NCBI RefSeq assembly: GCF_001640805.2
Contig: NW_026115928.1
Span: forward strand, 62,001-126,000
Length of the DNA: 64,000 nucleotides
Origin: Lates calcarifer
Lineage: Eukaryota > Chordata > Actinopteri > Centropomidae
Direction: 5' to 3'
In this document: positions 11,308-37,422 of the stretch, piece after piece
Layout: each line of letters opens with the position of its first letter
How positions within the stretch are numbered: position 1 is the stretch's first letter
The notes under the pieces: model-generated
Databases searched by the model: none
Seen by the model: the letters and a program-made list of their open reading frames with translations, nothing else
What the model was told of the DNA's origin: nothing
Made by a program: the position numbers and the translations under genes

Positions 11308-12608
11308 CTACAGCACCCCCTGTTTGACCCTCCTGAACAGCTCCCGTCTCTGCGGGGCCGTCATGGTGTCACAGCTCTGCAGCAGGTTTGCGATGATCAG
11401 GGTCTGCTGGACACTGGAGGATCTGACCCACAGACGACCGTTCATCCCGACCACCAGCTCACAGGGGAACAGCTGCTCCAGGTCAGACCGGACCTCACTG
11501 TGAGGGGCCAGCAGTCTGAGGGAGGGGGAACCTTTAGTTTTCAGCTGTCAGGTCACATGGTCTAAATACAGTTACACCTGAACAGGTGAGTTACCTTCTG
11601 ACGAGTCCCAGAGAGACTCTGAACAGCAGACCTCCTCCTCCGAACACCCCCAGACCATTGGCTCGTCCCGAACTGTCGATACAGACCAGCTCCGGCTCCA
11701 TGTCCTTATTGGCTATACTGAACTGAGCAAAGACCAGGTCCCCCACCTGCACAGGTAACACACAGAGAGGGACGGGGTAAACGCACCTGCACAGGTAACA
11801 CACATATTCACATCAAAAACTAAACAACCTCGGGACAGGTGAGGGTCATCAGTTACCTGAAGTCACATTCAGGTGAAACCAGGTAGATTCACCAGAATTA
11901 TCCCTGACAGAAAAAAGGAAACTTCTCCTGTCCTCAGGTCTCACCTGGACGTTAGGTCTGTTCCTCTTGGTGGCTCCCTCAAACGCCAGGTAGGACAGAG
12001 ACGCCTGTTCACTTCCTCCAAAGTCCACCTTGAAGACGTCACCTGACTTGGTGGTGACGATTCCGATGACAGTCTCACCTTTGGCGGGAACATACTGAGG
12101 AGAGAGACACAGCGGCTCTTTAACACCAAACTGCGTCCGTTCATAGCTGATTTCCGCCGCTCGGTGAAGCGAACTCACACAGAGAAACTAACACCTGCTC
12201 CGGTTCATAAAGTTTAAACTTTAACAACATTTATCTTTATCTCTGAGCCTCAGTCAGACCCGGTCCGCAGAGGTCTGAACTGGGTCTGTAAATCCTGACC
12301 GGAGGCGCTCAGATGTACTCAGGACTAAAGGCCTAAATTGTGTGTTTTATGAACAGACTTCTGAACGCGGTGGAGCCTCTCACCCTCCGCTGCTGGGAGT
12401 CGATCCAGAACACGTTGGGCTGTTTGTGTCTCAGGACGCCGCTCTTACAGACCACCAGCCGGTCTCCGCTCCGCCTCAGACCGGGACCACACACGACCTT
12501 CTCCGGCTTCACGTGCTCCGTCAGAGAGATGGTGTCGTCGGTGTCACAGGTGAACTCATCCCCCGGTAACAGAACCTCCCCGACTCTGTCTTTTAACGTG
12601 GAGAACAT
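11308..12608 (-). CDS. exosc3: Exosome complex component RRP40 (EXOSC3)
   Basis: Four coding exons: 12384-12608, 11945-12094, 11595-11746 and 11308-11515 (225+150+152+208 nt, 244 aa plus stop), with GT/AG junctions and continuous phase. EXOSC3 is one of the three S1/KH cap subunits of the nuclear and cytoplasmic RNA exosome and guides RNA into the barrel. The N-terminal domain has EVLLPGDEF and [15 protein letters not shown]; the S1 region carries [30 protein letters not shown] and [20 protein letters not shown]; the KH-like region has the characteristic GMNG. Human EXOSC3 is 275 aa; the difference is in the N-terminus. The start at 12608 has a weak context (C at -3). An in-frame ATG at 12731 has a stronger one and would add 41 unfamiliar residues, but a TTTATTTCAG just downstream of it suggests a 5' intron there instead. 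It is transcribed towards the hAT relic; tgfbi lies upstream on the same strand. Confidence 0.95.
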
Positions 12609-12960
12609 CGGGACAGCGGGAGATCCAGAAACGTGTTGTTGTTGGCATTTGACGGACTGAAATAAAGGTGACACACAGGAGACGGAGCCGTGAGTCTCGG
12701 CGGTACGGAAGAAACAAGACTCTGTCACCATGGTTCCGCTTTGACCCGCGCGTGTTTTAAACGTCACTCAGTTTCCGGTTTCTGTTGTATTCTAAATCAG
12801 TTTAATGTGTTCACACGACGATTAATTAAAAACATTTATAACTCCTCTTTATTAAAGTGTTTCATTCTAACATCTGACCTGTGATCAGCTGAGTTTAACC
12901 TGTGATGACGCGCTGAGTGCAGCAGGTGGCGCTCTGACGTCACTGTTTCACCTGAACACG
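12609..12960 (-). promoter_or_regulatory. exosc3 promoter/5' region
   Basis: Upstream of the coding start the sequence has several CpGs, a CCGGAA ETS-type site (minus strand, near 12773-12778) and a perfect CRE palindrome TGACGTCA at 12935-12942. There is no TATA box. This fits a housekeeping promoter. The transcription start is inferred to lie within about 12730-12780. Confidence 0.45.
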
Positions 12961-13792
12961 GTGATAAACTCGAACATCTTCATTATCTACACTCAGTTCA
13001 TGTTGTTTTCATTTGTTGTAACTAGATTACAGACTGTAACTCTGCAGGAAAGTAACTAAGTACATTTACTCAAGTACTTACTGAAGTACAGTCATGAGGT
13101 ATTTGTGCTTTACCTGAGTATTTCTACTTTATTTTACTTTTCCTCTGAGGCAGTAAATACTGTTCTGTTTGAACTACACTGACCTGATAGTTACAGTTAC
13201 AGTTACTTTACCAATAAATGATTTTTACACATGAAACATATGAAGAGTTATTAGATTGTTATAGATCATTCTGTCTGATTAGCTGATCAATCGACTGATC
13301 GATCAGTTGATAAAAAATTACTGGAAACGTCTTATTTTTCATTTAGCAATATAATATAATATAATATAATATAATATAATATCCTCTTTGTTTTATTACT
13401 TATGAAATAAAAACTGATCATGGTGATTGATCCGTCTCCAGCTGTGGAAACTTATATTTATTTACTTTACTCCAGCTTAGTGTGAAGTCCTGCAGCTCAG
13501 AGTAGTGTAACTGCAGAGTAACTGTAGATTAACAGATTGTCGTCCTGCAGCAGCAGCTGTAGTCCATTACCTGCTGCTGTCAGTCATCTGAGCAGAAACA
13601 GAGGAGGAAGCTGAAGCTGAAACATGATGTGAGTTAAAGTGACAGATCAGATCAGCAGAGGAAACATCAGACAAATAAAAACTGAGCATGCTGATTTAAG
13701 CTGCAGGTTGTACAGAGGCTCCACTCTGACAGAATAATAACAAAAATCCTCCTCACTCATCACTTTTCTGGCAGAAATGAGTTTCCGTACAG
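12961..13792. other. Intergenic sequence upstream of exosc3
   Basis: The only structured feature is an (ATAAT)n tract of about seven units at 13348-13382. No exon was recognised. Confidence 0.5.
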
Positions 13793-13800
13793 TAGATGTT

Positions 13801-13974
13801 GCAGGGCTGCTGTCTGTCCCTAGAGTCAAAAAGAAGTCAGCAGGCTGCAGGGCCTTCTCCTATCGGGCCCCCTTCCTCTGGAACAACCTCCCTAGTGATA
13901 TTAGACAGGCTGACTCAGTTGAGGCCTTTAAATCCAAACTAAAAACTCATCTTTATGCCTTAACTTTTAACTAG
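13801..13974 (+). pseudogene. Reverse transcriptase C-terminal fragment (L2 LINE)
   Basis: The frame encodes the LINE ORF2 C-terminus, with GLLSVPRVKKKSAGCRAFSY, APFLWNNLPSDIRQADSVEA and FKSKLKTHLYALTFN-stop. It is almost identical to residues at the end of the long copy (52062-52235). Any upstream start codon belongs to flanking genomic DNA, so this is not a gene. Confidence 0.9.
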
Positions 13975-14745
13975 CACATTATTCTGGTTCCTATTTCAGG
14001 ATACCATTTTTTCCTTGGCGGGTTGGGTCAGTCTCAATGCATCAGTTAAGATTAATAGTTAGTAAATGTTGTCCATGATGTCCTGCCGACGAGATTATTA
14101 TTAACTGTCTTAATATCACTGCATCACTTTAACTGTGTGTTCTTCCCTCAAGCACATTACTGCCCAGGCTGTGCTTCTCTCTCTCTCTCTTCTACTGTCT
14201 CTCACTGCAGGGTTCTGCCTCCAGAGCTGGAGAGTCTCCTGCTGCTCCCATGATCCAGCTCAACCCATGATGCAACAATAATTAAAACATTTACTAGTGT
14301 TATTGATAGTGTTAGTGCTACTAATGTACCATTGTTTGTCATTATTATTCCTTTAGCTGTAATAATAATTATTACTATTATTATTATTATTACTATTATT
14401 ACTACTACTATTTACACTTTGACTTAGTCTGTGTATGTGCAATGTTGTCTTTCTCCTACCCCATTCCCCCACCCCCCTCTCTTTCTGTCTAAACCCAACC
14501 GGTCGAGGCAGATGGTCGCCCACCTTGAGTCCGGTTCTGCTCGAGGTTTCTGCCTCTTAAAAGGAAGTTTTTCCTTGCCACAGTCGCCTAGTGCTTGCTC
14601 ATGGTGGGATCTGTTGGGTTTTTCTCTGTAAATCTTATAAGATAAAGAGTACGGTCTAGACCTGCTCTATATGTACAGCGTCTCGAGATAACTTCTGTTG
14701 TGAATTGGCGCTATATAAATAAAATCTGACTTGACTTGACTTGAC
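13801..14745 (+). mobile_element. 5'-truncated L2-type LINE with target-site duplication
   Basis: The sequence matches the last 56 codons of the reverse-transcriptase ORF of the long copy at 48-53 kb, plus its complete 3' UTR, and ends in CTTGACTTGACTTGAC. The identical octamer TAGATGTT flanks it at 13793-13800 and 14746-14753, giving exact boundaries. The 3' UTR carries an ATT/ACT microsatellite (about 14343-14412) that is variable between copies. It is a classic dead-on-arrival insertion made by target-primed reverse transcription. Confidence 0.93.
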
Positions 14746-14753
14746 TAGATGTT

Positions 14754-15469
14754 TCAAAATAAAATCCTCACTCTGTTTCTGTCTGTGTGAACGTTCACGC
14801 CTGAAGGTGCAGGTTTCATGTTTCATTTGTGATGCTGCATCATGTTTTATTATTAAATGATTATATTTTTAACGCTTCAGTTTTTCATGTTGAATATAAA
14901 CAAGTGACTCCAGATGACAGATATTCTCTCTCTCTCTGAATCTCTCCTTCATGTTCTTCTGTTGGTCTTTAGTTAAAAACATTTTTCAGCTTCATGGATG
15001 AGAAAGTTTCAAACTAAACTTTAGTTTCATGTTTAAAATATTAAATATGGAAAAAACGGAACAATGTGTGTGTGTGTGTGTGTGTGTGTGTCTGTCTGAA
15101 TAAAAGCCTCAGGGTTCAGGCCAGGTTCACATGCCTCTCTGTCGGTTTGTAAAAAGGCTGCAGAGCGTCGACGCGTCACAGCCGTCACGCCGAATTAAAT
15201 CATCTGTGATCTGTGCACGTGGGCTCTGTGCACGCTCCTCACCGCTGCCGGAGGAGGATCAGTGTGATGAAATGTTAATGTGGACCAGGTGAGGTCAACA
15301 GCAGCAGCAGCCAAAAGAAACACAGCTTTTACAGGGTTTAATGTGAAGCAGTGAACGCCTCACAGTTTCCTCTGGAGGGAAAAAGAATGCACACACACAC
15401 AGACACACAGACACACACACACACACACACACAGACGACTTGTGTTTTCACTGGAACTCATTTCTCAAC
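14754..15469. other. Spacer with microsatellites, downstream of tgfbi
   Basis: Contains (TG)n at about 15067-15091 and a CA/GACA tract at 15392-15433. No exon was seen. Confidence 0.55.
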
Positions 15470-15475
15470 TTTATT
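15470..15475 (-). terminator. tgfbi polyadenylation signal
   Basis: AATAAA on the minus strand, about 555 nt past the tgfbi stop; no earlier AATAAA was seen. The implied 3' UTR includes a T-run on the transcript (an A20 tract on the plus strand at about 15680-15699). Confidence 0.55.
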
Positions 15476-16027
15476 TTACAAAAAAACACAAAGAAAACTC
15501 TTCAGGTCACTTTAGTTTGAGCTCTAACCTGCGACATGCTGCAGGACCACAGAGTAAAAAACAAACTTTACAAAAGTTTTACATGTGAAACTTCAAACTT
15601 TGGACTCAGAAAGTGACATTTGGTCAAAACTAGTTGTTTCTTTTTTTACAGTACACAGAAAATAAAACATTGGTTTTGGTAAAAAAAAAAAAAAAAAAAA
15701 TCAGTTAAAAAACTTCATAAACAATATTTCATCTTCTTCTCTTCATGAACTTAAGAAGAAAAACCTCCTCAGATCCTCTCACACTGTTTATCTCTCTGAG
15801 TGAAGTTAGTTTTTTATAGTTTGGTTCAGTTAGTGGTTTCCTACATTTCCCAGAATGCCTTTCACAGACTGGATTTTAAAGCTTCAGTAAAAAACAGCAG
15901 CAGTGAGAGAATCTCAAGAGGATTTCTCCATTCAAATTTGTGACCTTTGACCCTTCAGGGTGAGAACTTCCTGCTTCTCTTCTTCTTTGGTTCCTCAGAT
16001 GTTGTCTGTCTCCTCTCCGCAGTGCCT

Positions 16028-31245
<15,218 letters not shown>

Positions 31246-31362
31246 CTTCTCTCTCTGATCAATAAAAGACTAAAAATCCTGCTGCTGCTCAGACTCAGTT
31301 TTCTCTTCCTCTTCGTCCCGCTCCGCAGTCCGCAGTCCCCCCAGGATCCAGGAGCGACCACA

Positions 31363-31368
31363 TTTATA
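31363..31368 (-). promoter_or_regulatory. tgfbi TATA box
   Basis: TATAAA on the minus strand, 118 bp upstream of the tgfbi ATG, within CTCTATAAATG. With the usual 25-30 bp spacing the transcription start falls near 31335, giving a 5' UTR of about 90 nt. The region between is CG-rich. Confidence 0.65.
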
Positions 31369-34300
31369 GAGGGGGAGGAGGAGAGGGGAGGGGCGAGACA
31401 CAAGACGCCGAGATGAGGAACTGAAGAAAATCTAAAAACCACAGAGAATCAGAAGCTAAAGGACAGACAGCCAACTGTGGGGAGGGGAAGGAAAGGAAGG
31501 AGGAAGGAAAGGAAGGAGGGGAGGGAGACAGAGGTGTTGAGCTGGTCCATGTTCATTAATCCTCATCAAACCACTGATGGACAACTAAAGCAAAGGCACC
31601 CTGGGAGAGGAAGACCGGGGAGAGGGAAGGAGGGTTTTGGGTGAGGGTGGGGATGGGAGTGAGGTTTGGTTGTGGTGTATCTGTGTTAATGTTGTCAGGG
31701 CGACTGTGTTGACTTTACTGAAACCTGAAAACCAGAAAACAACAAACAACAAGTGACAGTGAACGCCGCAACAGAGACTGAACTGCCCCATAAACATCTG
31801 TCACACATCTGTCCATCTGTCCAGCTGCTGGACTCACACACTGGGGGGGGGGTGGTGGGTGGATGAGACCATGACTTCATTGGACAGAAGACGTCCTCAG
31901 GGTGGAGCTGGTCAGTGACTGATTGTTTGGATGCTTCTGGTTCATCTGTGTTCCTGTCAGACCAGGTCCAGGTCTGCATCATGAGAGCAGAGTCTGATCC
32001 AGGACATCAGACTCTCTGAGTGTGGACCTCCTCTGATGATTTTACCAGGTCCTCTCTCAGTGCGTCCAGCACAGAAACCAAACAGAGACTGGATCTGACC
32101 TCAGACCTGATGAAGTCCAGGACAGAGTCACAGCAGCTCAGAAATAAACAACAACAACAGTTTATTTCCTGAGAACAGACTCTCTTGGATCAGTCTCCTA
32201 CTGTTCTGACTCCAGCTTCATTTAACTGTTCTGGTTCAGACTCTCACAGTTCCTGGTCCAGGTTCAGGGAAAGGTCCTGGTCTGGGTCCATGGCCCTGGA
32301 TTTGTCCACATGGTCAGTCTGGAGAGAGCTGCAGGACTTCAGAGGATTCAAACTGACTCTGGATCAGAAACAGAACCTGATTGCTAATACAACATCTGTA
32401 TTTATCACAGATCTGAGATCAGAGATTCTTTCAGCTTTATGACTTTTCATTTCTGAAGACAGCGGTGAAGCTCACTGACTTAGAAACAGTCAGTAAACAG
32501 TCAGTAAACAGTAAACACTGCTGTTCTGTTCCCATTTTAAGGGAAGCAACATTACTGTGAACGTTTCAGCCACAAAATCTCAGTTTGAACCCAAACTTTC
32601 CTCTGATGTTTAAGTCACCTGATAAATGTCTGAGGAGTCAGATCTGGATCAGACCTGGATCCTGCTGGGAGTTTGTTATGTAGAGATGAGTTTGTCAGAA
32701 ACAGTGAACAGATCTAATGTCTCAGTCAGAGGAAAAGAAGCTGGAATTCATTTTCATGCTGCTTTCATGTACCAGAGATAAAATCTGACATGTGGTAAAC
32801 TGAAGCCAGCTGTGACAGAGCGCTGCATTCATGAGTGGGAAAACTCAAAGCTGGGGGTGAAACAATAAACAAACACAAATATGGAAACTTCCTGTGGATG
32901 TGGAGTCATTTCTACTTTAAATCACAGCTCAGCTCAAACAGGAGCACAGCAGCTGAGTTTACATTTACTCACTACAATTCTGAGTATTTATACTAGTTTA
33001 TACAGTTTCTGACGGCAGACTGATCATAGATCAGTTTATATGTAAAAAGAATAGTTTATAGAGAACAGTTAAACTTTAACTGGGTCACTTTCTGCCTTTA
33101 GTTTTGATAACGTCCATTTTGCAGATAATATTACTGCAGCCTAGTTTTACTGAGGTCAGGTTTTATGTTCAGGTATTTTCTCACAGAGGTATTGTTCTGT
33201 GTAATTACTTTTTAGCCTGTAAATCTCCGATCCCAGATCAGCTGAAATCAGTGAATAAATACCATAAAACTCTTCAGATAATATTTAAATCTAATCAACA
33301 CATTCCTCTCCAGCTGAGTGTAAAACATGAATCTGCAGCAGAAAGTCAAAGTGTCTCATCTCAGTCTTTGGTTCAGATGAACAGAAACTGATTTTAAATT
33401 GTTCCAGCTGTTTGAGTCTCTGCAGATCCTCAAACTGTGGAAGGACAGGAACATGTAAAAGTAAAAAATCTCAAACAGGAGGAAAAGATTACATCCATCC
33501 ACCAGACCTCCTCCTATCATCGACTTTCTCTTTATACTAAGTTGTTATATTACTTCAGCCACTAGAGGTCACCTGACGACAACACGTAACAATGGGTCGT
33601 AATAATCTGCAGCACAGACAACCTTTGCAGGGCGACATTAATCTTCTCTATGAGGAGTGTCCACAAATCCAAAGCTCATGTCCTCTGTGTTTGACCTGAA
33701 GTGTATTTTCATTACACACAGTTTGATTTTTAAAGGCTGATAACTATAGTTTTTCAACTTAGTGTTTTAAAAAGTGACTATATTGAAGATATAAATGAGG
33801 AAATATAACAAATGTCATTTCCTGCTGGAGTGGAAATCATGCACAGAAACTCTGGGACATACAAATGTTCAAATGAATAAAAACAAAGAAAACAGATTCA
33901 ATAAAGTATGAAAATAAAAACTGACATTTTAAGGTCTCTTCAGAGTGGAAAGGCTGGTTTGACATAAATATAAATTTTGCTAGTTGAGGAGAAACTTTTT
34001 AAATCTACCTGGTTTCTTTATTTTTAATGGGTTTCTTTTTGCAGATGTCATGAACCCAGAACTGTAAACTCTCCTTCACTGTCAGATAAGCGTGGGTGTC
34101 ATCAGTGTAGAAATGAACCTAGATGGAAAATATTCGCCTCAGAGAGACGACGTGGGCCGACGGTTTGAGGTTAATGACTCCTGCTGAGGTGAAGTCATCG
34201 CTCCGAGGACGAGACACAAAGACAGAAACGTCTGGAGATGAAGTTCAGCTGTTCAGAGTCTGAAACAGACGAATCAGATCATTCAGGTCTGAGAAGGAGT

Positions 34301-35291
34301 TTCACTCTGTCACATCATTAAATTTAACAAATATCTCTTTGTTCTCAGCAGCTGCTCTGAAACTCTGTTAAAACCACTTTAACGTTCACAGGTCGGAGGC
34401 CGTTACTTCAGCTCTATGGGAATTTTACTGAGATTTTATTTAGAACAAATATCTGAATAAAGTCTCCTGATACTTTATATATTCAACTTCACAACAAACA
34501 CATGAGCCTGAAATGTTTATAATGTTGTTTCATGTGTGATGTTATTTATGAAAAGGATTCTCACTGATTCTCATTAATGTTATTTTTATAGGTAAATACT
34601 TTAATCTTCTGTCTGTTTGTTAGTTTCAGTATTTAGAGATTTAAACAGATGACGAGCTCCAGACTTTCACTCATCTTAGTCACAGGGGCTGCAGCTTTTA
34701 AACACTTTAAAGACGCTGTTTATATTCTCTGTTTATATTTTACAGCCCCCCCCACACACACACACACACACTCTGCCAGCTGAATTCCTTTAATAAGGAT
34801 CAGCAGTGATGTACAACAGGAGCCAGCGTCTGGACTTAGACCAGAGACGTGGTGGTTTCTGCAGATCCAGGTTCTAGTGGAGGTCTGTGAGACAGAGAAC
34901 CCTCTGTCTGTCTGAGAGGTGAAGTGAGGAATCTCTCAGGGTTTGACTTTACAGCCCTTTTCACCTTCTTCACATTCTGGTGCTGATGCAACAAAAACTG
35001 ACACAGAGACCATCAGACTGAGAACAAGCCTGAGAGCAGGCCCAGAGTAAGACCAGAACAGACCGAGACCAAGACCAAGACTAGACCTGAGACCAGACTG
35101 ACACCTAGAACACACAGAGAACAAGACCAACAACAGATCTACAGTAAACCAAGTTCAGACCAAGACCAGACAGAGAACAGATCTAGAACATAGTGTTCAC
35201 AGCGTCTGGACCGTGGTCTGATGTATCAGCTGATACCAGCTCACTGCAGATAAATGGCATCAGTGAATATGTCAGCCCAGAAATACACTTA

Positions 35292-35356
35292 ACTATCAGC
35301 TATCAGCTATCAGCTATCAGCTAACAGCTAACAGATAACAGATAATGGCTAACAGC
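35292..35356. repeat. TATCAGC/TAACAGC tandem
   Basis: About nine imperfect units of 7 bp (TATCAGC, then TAACAGC and TAACAGA), drifting in sequence from left to right. Confidence 0.85.
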
Positions 35357-35451
35357 TCAGTGTGACCTGAATTCTCCCTCCTCCGACCTCTGGGACCTTT
35401 TCCACTTGTAAAACATTTAAAAAGAGGGAAAATATTTCAAGTTTACGCTAC

Positions 35452-35545
35452 AACACACTGTCAGTCAGCGAACACACCATCAGTCAGTAAACCCAACGTC
35501 AGTCAGTGAACATAACATCAGTCGGTGAACACAACGTCAGTCAGC
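35452..35545. repeat. GTCAGTCAGTGAACACAAC minisatellite
   Basis: Four imperfect copies of a unit of about 22 bp, each with CAGTCAG or CAGTCGG followed by GAACACA or a variant. Confidence 0.8.
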
Positions 35546-36442
35546 ATTAAACTGCTGTAAAACTCTAATAAATAAAGTTACAAAAACTCCAGTAAAGAAC
35601 TACAACCTCTGAACTGGAGGAGACGGACTGTGTGTGTGTGTGTGTGTGCAGCAGATGGTCTGTCACACAGAGCTGCTTTGTGTTCAGGATCAGTTCAGGT
35701 TTCCAGCAGATGTTCACAGGGGTCAAAGGTCACGAGTCAGGAGGAAAGGGCATCTTTCACTGACTGATGTCAGGACATCACCGAGGAGTGTGAAGAACAC
35801 ACACACACACACACACACATACACACACAGGTTTCAGTGTGTAGCGCTCCCTCTGCTGGTGGCAGAGAAAACACCTCCTCATTCAAACATTTAGAACATT
35901 TTATCTTTTGTAACTGATGGATGAGTTAAAACAGGACCCAGTTGCTCCACGCTGAGGTCCTGGTCTCATACAGAGACTCTGAGTCTGGTTTGCAGACCTG
36001 AACTCCAGAACCTCAGAGTCCGAACACAAACTGGACCTTCAGGACCATTACAGGACCAGACTCAGTTTGAGCTGCTGTTCCTAATGAACTGACACCGCAG
36101 TGGATCAGACAGTTCAGTCTCTGACCAGGTAAAAAAGGAGAGGCGACGTTCACACCTGAAGTTCTGATCTGTAGAAGCAGGACATTATAGAAACTTTGCA
36201 GAATCTATTGATCGATCGATTGATCGACCATTGATCAGGATCTGTCACCAGAGTCACTGCTATTGAAAACATGCAGTGTGTGCTTCACTGTCGTCTCTAC
36301 ATGTTTCTATAAGACACTGTGTGATGTGACGATGTGTTCAGAGACCTGTGATGGAGATGAATATACAAAGAATCATCAGCTGAGTTTAGAGTTTTTATAT
36401 CAAATATTTAGTTTGGAGCCTCTTTAATAAAGACAGAAGCTA

Positions 36443-36530
36443 TGGAAGAAGAAGAGGAGGATGAGGAGGAGCTGTTTCTGGAAGCTTCTCCTCCTCCTCC
36501 TCCTCCTCCTCCTCCTCTTCTTCTTTATGA
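36443..36530. repeat. GAA/GAG tract facing CTC/CTT tract
   Basis: A GAAGAAGAGGAGGATGAGGAGGAG run (about 36445-36470) is followed, after an 18-20 bp loop, by a CTC run of nine triplets ending in CTTCTTCTT. The halves are near-perfect reverse complements and could form a hairpin or triplex. A 56-codon frame (36442-36612) reads acidic residues followed by nine prolines; I do not regard it as a proven gene. Confidence 0.7.
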
Positions 36531-37422
36531 GTCACAGACACAGTTTCATGATGGAAACAAAAAGCAGCTGATACCTGATCTGTTGACTCGCTCCACCCAC
36601 TGCTCCACCTGAACAACAGGTATCAGTTACTGTCTCTGATGCATTCAGGTGCCATCTGAATCCCAGACGCTCTGCACCTCACAGCAAGCCTGGGATGGTC
36701 ACGTTTACATGAGCACCTGAAGGCAGCATCCCTTACACAAACCATGAGACCAGAGATATTCTATTGAGAGGAGGAGTCACTCTGTTCAGTCTGACTCCTC
36801 CAGCAGCTGATGGAGACTAACTCTCTCTGATCATCACTGATCAATTTGATTGATTATCAGCTGCTGATTATAACACCTGCTGCTGTTCACTCACCTGCTG
36901 CTGTTCACTCACCTGCACAGATACTGCAGCAGCGTTAACATGTGAATAAGATGAAGCTGTGTTTATCATCATGACAGAAGATCAAACTGTCCTGTCCTGT
37001 CTGAGATATTGAAGGTCACACTACAGAAGATAAATTTGCAGTCTGGATCCAGAACCCAGGTCCAGGATCCAGGATCAAGGGTCTGGGACAGTCCTAAGCA
37101 GAGACAGACTTCAGTTTCCTCTAATCTCCACTTACTGAGTCAGTTCCTTAAGGTTGGAGCAGAGTGAAACCTCTCTCCTCTCAGTCCCATCTGTGGTGAG
37201 AGTCAGAGGGAGGAAGCAGAGACCTGCAGAGACCGGAGCAGTCTGACGGAGCAGAGACCGAAGCAGCAGAACCCTCTCTCTGGTTCAGGTCACTTCACTG
37301 AGACTCAAAACTACAGCTGTGTGACCAACTGTGAGGACTACAGAGGGGGAGGGAGGGGGACACTCATGTGAAGATCAACTCCAGCTCCTCCACTTATATT
37401 TGGTTCTGGTTCTGGTTCTGAA

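Larger units (their letters stand above)
31400..37422. other. tgfbi-stard10 head-to-head intergenic region
   Basis: Six kilobases between two divergently transcribed genes, presumably containing the regulatory sequence of both. Structured pieces are a purine-rich GGAAGG tract (31476-31530), a CA tract near 34752-34770, the TATCAGC/TAACAGC tandem at 35292-35356, a roughly 22-bp minisatellite at 35452-35545, TG (35626-35648), CA (35797-35828) and the GAG/CTC inverted tract at 36443-36530. No exon was recognised. Immediately 5' of stard10 the sequence is TATA-poor. Confidence 0.6.
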
